Shown: positions 22,193-25,522 of the stretch, piece by piece
Numbering within the stretch: position 1 is the first letter of the stretch
Layout of the letters: each line of letters starts with the position of its first letter
Origin: JBAXPV01 sp037132075
GTDB lineage: Bacteria > Bacteroidota > Bacteroidia > Bacteroidales > CAIXZF01
DNA length: 25,522 nt
Direction: 5' to 3'
Assembly (NCBI GenBank): GCA_037132075.1
Contig: JBAXPV010000047.1
Span: forward strand, 1-25,522
Notes under the pieces: model-generated
Databases searched by the model: none
Seen by the model: the letters and a program-made list of their open reading frames with translations, nothing else
What the model was told of the DNA's origin: nothing
Position numbers and translations under genes: made by a program

Positions 22193-24469
22193 ATGAATAA
22201 TTTTATTAAATTGCCACAAATATCACATGCAGAAAGATTGCATATTAAAAATACTGTCTGTTTCATAATTTATTTCATTGGAATTGAATTTTCCTATGCC
22301 CAGAACTACTTATGGGAAAATCATTTATGTACTAATAACATAACCGGTATTGAACAACAAGGCAGTTCCTATTGGCTAACCACTTATGGTGGCGGACTTG
22401 TTGAATACAAGCCATCAACTGGAACAACAAATTTTTATTACAAACACAATTCCGGAATACCCTCTGTATTTTTAAGTGCCATTGCCATTGACTCCTCCGG
22501 CAATAAATGGTTAGGAACCAGCGATGGGACTACAGGGCTGATATACTTTGACGGAAACAACTGGACCAGTTATAACACCTCCAATTCACCTTTGCCCAGT
22601 AATTTTATTCAATGTCTCTATTATAAAGCAGGGGTATTGTGGATAGGGACAAAAATGAGTCTTGTTAGTTTTGACGGAACTACCTGGACAGGATACACAA
22701 TCGCCGTTACAGCCACAAATAGCTATGTTATTGATAATGTGAAAGATATCGAGATTGATGCTATTGGGAATGTTTGGATCTGTTGCTGGGGTATAGGACT
22801 AATGAAATATAATGGAACAGGCTGGATTGTTTATAATAACAGTAATATCCCATTATTAGCTACTAACAATTTCAAAAGTGTTACATTTGATAATGTCGGA
22901 AATGTTTGGGTAGTAGAAGACTGGGTTGGTATTTGCAAATTCAACGGGTCTAATTGGTCTTTCAATTTTACCAGTGGATGGATGGCTGACGTTAAATCAG
23001 ATTCCTCTGGCAATATTTTTGCATTAGAAACAAATGGGACACTTAGAAAATTTTCTGGCAATGTATGGCAGAACCTTGGTGTCGCAGTTAATCCGCCCTA
23101 TATTGCCCCGCCTACCGACTGGTTGTCAAATGCCAACAATCTTTTTGTAGACGATTCAAATCATGTATGGGCAGGTATTGCTATCGGACTTGAGAAGTAT
23201 GATGGATTATTAACAGACTGCAGCCCAGCGATTGCGTCTGATTTGACTGCAAACAGCGTTACTTCTCTAAATTATATTCCATCATCACAGTCCTTTTCAA
23301 TTGCTGAAGTCCTTTCTAACTTTGACGTTGATATTTCGTGGAATTACATATTGAAAGGCTCTGGTTTGACACATTATAACGGAAGTGTCTGGAACCAGTT
23401 TAATGTGACAGATTCATGCTTCAATAGCCAAAGGAATTGTGTAAACTGCATGTCCGCCAAGGATTCCACAGTATGGATGGGAATACGGAATGGAGTCGCC
23501 TATTATAATGGCAATAGTGTCAGCAAACATTTTTGGACAACGCCCTGTAATGAGAATGAGAGGACTACCGCCATTGAAAGGCACTTTAATACTGTATTTG
23601 CAGGCACCAACAAAGGCAGGCTCAATAAATTTGATGGGACGAATTGGTCTATAATAAGCACAGCCCTTGCGACATTACCGGGTTCGTATATCAGTAGTAT
23701 GGCTTATATGGATAGCACACTTTTTGTCGCGAGTCAAATGGGGTTGCTTTCCTGGTATGACTCTGCTGTTAACTTCATTTACAACTCCTCAAATTCCGGG
23801 TTAGCTTCGGATACCATCAATGACATCCTAAAAGGCAAGCCCATTTGGCTGGCAACAGATCAAGGCCTGGTGAAAACAAACCTGGTTAACTGGACCGTTT
23901 ATGACACCTCGAATTCAGGGATTCCTAGCAACCTGGTCAGTTGCATCACAAAAGACAGCCTGAATAACCTGTGGATTGGAACAAAAGACAGCGGTGTTGC
24001 CATGTTTGATGGTAACAGCTTTACGATCTATAACACATCCAATTCAGGATTGACCAGTAATAAAATCTTTGATATTGTGGTTGATAATTCCAACGACATC
24101 TGGATTGGCACTGCTGACGGTGGATTATGCAGATACAGATACGGATTATGGTTATCAGAAAATCCTTCTTTCTATTCTTTGCCAATTGATCGATCTTTCC
24201 CGAAATTAACCATTACTCCTAATCCTTTTCAGTCAACCACAATAATAAATATTGCCTTGCAAAAACCAGGTAATGCATCCTTGTACATCTTTAATGCCAT
24301 GGGGCAAAAGATTAAGTCCTTTTTTATTAATAAATTATGTCCTCAAGAATTTACTACAAGCTGGGAAGGCACCAACGATGCCGGACAACAAGTTTCACCT
24401 GGCATTTACATATGCACATTAAAAACTTTGGATGGGAATGTAATGGAAAGGATATTAATGATAAGATAG
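22193..24469 (+). CDS. secreted two-component-propeller protein with T9SS sorting domain
   Basis: The 758-residue protein has a hydrophobic segment at about 21-36 (ending FSYA, likely cut before Gln37) preceded by an unusually long 20-residue N-region. A TTG at 22238 (residue 16) is an alternative start that would give a normal signal peptide. Two blocks (about 40-340 and 382-655) repeat a W(I/L)GT..GL..FDG..W..Y unit, often followed by NTSNSGLPSN, the pattern of Reg_prop propeller blades. A non-repeating stretch lies between the blocks. Residues 672-758 are a sorting domain (ITPNPFQS, NAMGQKI, DAGQQVSPGIYICTL) for export by the type IX system. There are no histidine-kinase domains, so it is a stand-alone surface or released protein of unknown ligand. 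Confidence 0.85.
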   Translation: MNNFIKLPQISHAERLHIKNTVCFIIYFIGIEFSYAQNYLWENHLCTNNITGIEQQGSSYWLTTYGGGLVEYKPSTGTTNFYYKHNSGIPSVFLSAIAIDSSGNKWLGTSDGTTGLIYFDGNNWTSYNTSNSPLPSNFIQCLYYKAGVLWIGTKMSLVSFDGTTWTGYTIAVTATNSYVIDNVKDIEIDAIGNVWICCWGIGLMKYNGTGWIVYNNSNIPLLATNNFKSVTFDNVGNVWVVEDWVGICKFNGSNWSFNFTSGWMADVKSDSSGNIFALETNGTLRKFSGNVWQNLGVAVNPPYIAPPTDWLSNANNLFVDDSNHVWAGIAIGLEKYDGLLTDCSPAIASDLTANSVTSLNYIPSSQSFSIAEVLSNFDVDISWNYILKGSGLTHYNGSVWNQFNVTDSCFNSQRNCVNCMSAKDSTVWMGIRNGVAYYNGNSVSKHFWTTPCNENERTTAIERHFNTVFAGTNKGRLNKFDGTNWSIISTALATLPGSYISSMAYMDSTLFVASQMGLLSWYDSAVNFIYNSSNSGLASDTINDILKGKPIWLATDQGLVKTNLVNWTVYDTSNSGIPSNLVSCITKDSLNNLWIGTKDSGVAMFDGNSFTIYNTSNSGLTSNKIFDIVVDNSNDIWIGTADGGLCRYRYGLWLSENPSFYSLPIDRSFPKLTITPNPFQSTTIINIALQKPGNASLYIFNAMGQKIKSFFINKLCPQEFTTSWEGTNDAGQQVSPGIYICTLKTLDGNVMERILMIR

Positions 24470-24542
24470 ATTGGCTTCAATCATTTCTCTGACTCACAAA
24501 GCTTCCTTTTAAAATGCAAGCTTTTTGCAATAATCTTCTATT
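24465..24542. repeat. 78-bp direct repeat, copy 1
   Basis: This copy is identical to 25394-25471 at 70 of 78 positions without gaps. It runs from the stop codon of the propeller gene to the stop codon of the antitoxin gene, filling the whole convergent gap. The second copy lies 929 bases away beyond the toxin gene, in the same orientation. Confidence 0.9.
24498..24526. terminator. possible terminator between the propeller gene and the antitoxin
   Basis: AAAGCTT (24498-24504) and AAGCTTT (24518-24524) form a 7-bp stem with a 13-base loop, and two more T follow on the plus strand. The convergent position suits a terminator. The stem is short, and the matching part of the second repeat copy is not self-complementary, so the assignment is weak. 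Confidence 0.4.
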
Positions 24543-24849
24543 TCAAATAGAACATGGACCCAAATCCCAAAAACCGCGTCCGAACCCTGGCATTTAACGC
24601 ATTAAAACCCTTTACAACAGTCGAAAGGCGGACATCTTTCATATTGTTTTCAATCTTAGAGATTTGGGCTTTTTGAACCCCTACCAGCGTACCTAACTGT
24701 TCCTGTGTCAGATTTTTCTCTTTCCTCGATTTCCTGATAAAATACCCCATAACATCGAGTTCCAGCTCAAATTCAAATTGTTCGCGTTCTTTCGAGCCTT
24801 CAATACCAATATACTTATCGGTTAATTCTTCTAAAGTCTTTGTTTTCAT
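24538..24849 (-). CDS. HigA-type antitoxin, XRE-family helix-turn-helix protein
   Basis: The 103-residue protein has a helix-turn-helix at about 46-69 (NLTQEQLGTLVGVQKAQISKIENN, in parts NLTQEQLGTLVG and KAQISKIENN), the Cro/C1 (XRE) type. The N-terminal part (MKTKTLEELTDKYIGIEGSK) is charged and probably wraps the toxin. Its ATG overlaps the toxin's TGA (ATGA at 24846-24849), so the pair is translationally coupled, with toxin first and antitoxin second as in higBA. Such antitoxins usually repress their own promoter, and a palindrome at 25213-25228 could be its operator. The last codons abut repeat copy 1. Confidence 0.85.
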   Translation of the reverse strand: MKTKTLEELTDKYIGIEGSKEREQFEFELELDVMGYFIRKSRKEKNLTQEQLGTLVGVQKAQISKIENNMKDVRLSTVVKGFNALNARVRTRFLGFGSMFYLK

Positions 24850-25184
24850 ATTTTGTTGAGTTCCTTATCATTATAATAAGCTTGCCGGATATTACATGCT
24901 TTTAAAATTTCTTTACGAGGCGTTTTTTGAGTCTTTTTAACAAATCCATGAGTAATATTGACAATGCTCTGACTTTTATCCCAAAAAGCCAATAATCTGA
25001 TCTGTTGAGCCAGGTGTTGAGTCCTAAACTCCCAGATTTCAAATGATAGCTTTCTAAACAATTCAGGATCATTCGTTTTCTTCGATTTCCAAATATTATA
25101 AAACACTTTATATCTGGATTCAACATTAAGTTGATCAAGAAAACCAAAAGCTGATTCAAGAAAAATCAAATCAAACTTCTCCAT
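24846..25184 (-). CDS. HigB/Gp49-type toxin of the RelE superfamily
   Basis: The 112-residue protein matches the pattern of Gp49-like (phage-derived HigB) toxins: an N-terminal strand MEKFDLIFLESAFGFLDQL, then KLSFEIWEFRTQHLAQQIRL, LAFWDK and the C-terminal HGFVKKTQKTPRKEILKA. Toxins of this group cut mRNA on the ribosome. Arg54 (WEFR), Arg63 and the Lys pair at 83-84 are candidate active-site residues by family resemblance. It is followed directly by its antitoxin. Upstream, AGGAGG ends only one base before the ATG, an unusually short spacing. Strong Shine-Dalgarno sites are rare in this phylum. Confidence 0.85.
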   Translation of the reverse strand: MEKFDLIFLESAFGFLDQLNVESRYKVFYNIWKSKKTNDPELFRKLSFEIWEFRTQHLAQQIRLLAFWDKSQSIVNITHGFVKKTQKTPRKEILKACNIRQAYYNDKELNKI

Positions 25185-25197
25185 ACCTCCTGCACTG

Positions 25198-25228
25198 TAA
25201 AGATAATACTTATTTCCCTATCGGGAAA
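25198..25228 (-). promoter_or_regulatory. toxin-antitoxin promoter with a palindromic operator
   Basis: A perfect inverted repeat, TTTCCC TATC GGGAAA, lies at 25213-25228. On the minus strand TTTC (25225-25228) is followed after 19 bases by TATCTTTA (25198-25205), one base off TAnnTTTG. The palindrome would therefore cover the upstream promoter element, the expected place for autorepression by the antitoxin. Binding is inferred only. Confidence 0.45.
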
Positions 25229-25393
25229 CTTAATTATTTAAAACCTTGAAAGAATTTGAAAATCCTATATCCCCTTTATCCTTATCAGGGCTTCAATACT
25301 TTTATAGACGAAAAACTGGCCATCGAGTGGAAAAGAAAATGAAATTATTTTAAGAAGAATCAGCGAAACCCAGTTACTGCGTATCATTGATCA

Positions 25394-25471
25394 GATCGAT
25401 TGGCTTCAGTCATTTCCCTGACTCACAATGCTTCCTTTTGAAATGCAAACTTTTTATAATAATCTTCTATT
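25394..25471. repeat. 78-bp direct repeat, copy 2
   Basis: This is the second copy of the element at 24465-24542, with eight substitutions and no gaps. It ends exactly where the putative IS end begins (25472), so the original repeat may have extended further. Like copy 1, on the minus strand it begins with the antitoxin's stop triplet TAG (25468-25470). Confidence 0.9.
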
Positions 25472-25522
25472 GTTACTGTTCAGGGGGTAGACAGCTGAAA
25501 ATCTACAGGGCTACCTTCGAGT
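25472..25522 (+). mobile_element. putative insertion-sequence left end
   Basis: GTTACTGTTCAGGGG (25472-25486) is the exact reverse complement of 40-54, and it begins precisely at the border of repeat copy 2. The following bases to the window end would be the interior of the element, which is cut off. No transposase residues can be read in so short a piece, and the family is not determined. Confidence 0.4.

Noticed and set aside
1..25522. CRISPR array, integron or prophage
   Set aside because: No regularly spaced repeats with unique spacers, no integrase and no phage structural genes are present.

Overview
The window comes from a member of the phylum Bacteroidota. Three things show this: two proteins ending in type IX secretion (Por) C-terminal sorting domains, promoters of the Bacteroidota form (TTG, 19 bases, TAnnTTTG), and a merged ribosomal protein cluster that lacks tuf and adk and uses zinc-free versions of S14, S4 and L36. 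I cannot name the genus.

The core (1851-21424, minus strand) is one run of 33 tightly packed genes followed by enolase. Read in the direction of transcription it is rpsL-rpsG-fusA (str), rpsJ to rpsQ (S10), rplN to rplO-secY-map-infA-rpmJ (spc), rpsM-rpsK-rpsD-rpoA-rplQ (alpha), a terminator, then eno. Gaps inside the run are at most about 41 bases and two gene pairs overlap. The 38-codon rpmJ gene (6446-6562) was found by hand. The run encodes ribosomal proteins of both subunits, the translocation factor EF-G, the initiation factor IF-1, the export channel SecY, methionine aminopeptidase and the RNA polymerase alpha subunit.

Upstream of rpsL there are 768 bases without a protein gene. They hold two good Bacteroidota promoters pointing toward rpsL. 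Between the promoters lies a stretch of about 180 bases that folds, by hand, into a multi-branched RNA closed by a 10-bp stem. It is either an independent small RNA or a long leader of the str operon, and it is the most interesting unexplained feature here. Next to it (21792-22001) is a patchwork of short intergenic repeats.

The flanks are accessory DNA. On the left (1-1850) are an apparent insertion-sequence end, a truncated sorting-domain gene, an intact secreted protein with BNR/YCF48-like repeats, a 17-bp perfect terminator hairpin and a 105-bp element with 20-bp terminal inverted repeats. On the right (22193-25522) are a 758-residue secreted propeller protein, a HigBA-type toxin-antitoxin pair lying between two 78-bp direct repeats (70/78 identical), and a second apparent insertion-sequence end. 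The two putative IS ends (40-54 and 25472-25486) are exact inverted copies of each other over 15 bases. This suggests the sequence begins and ends inside copies of one repeated element.
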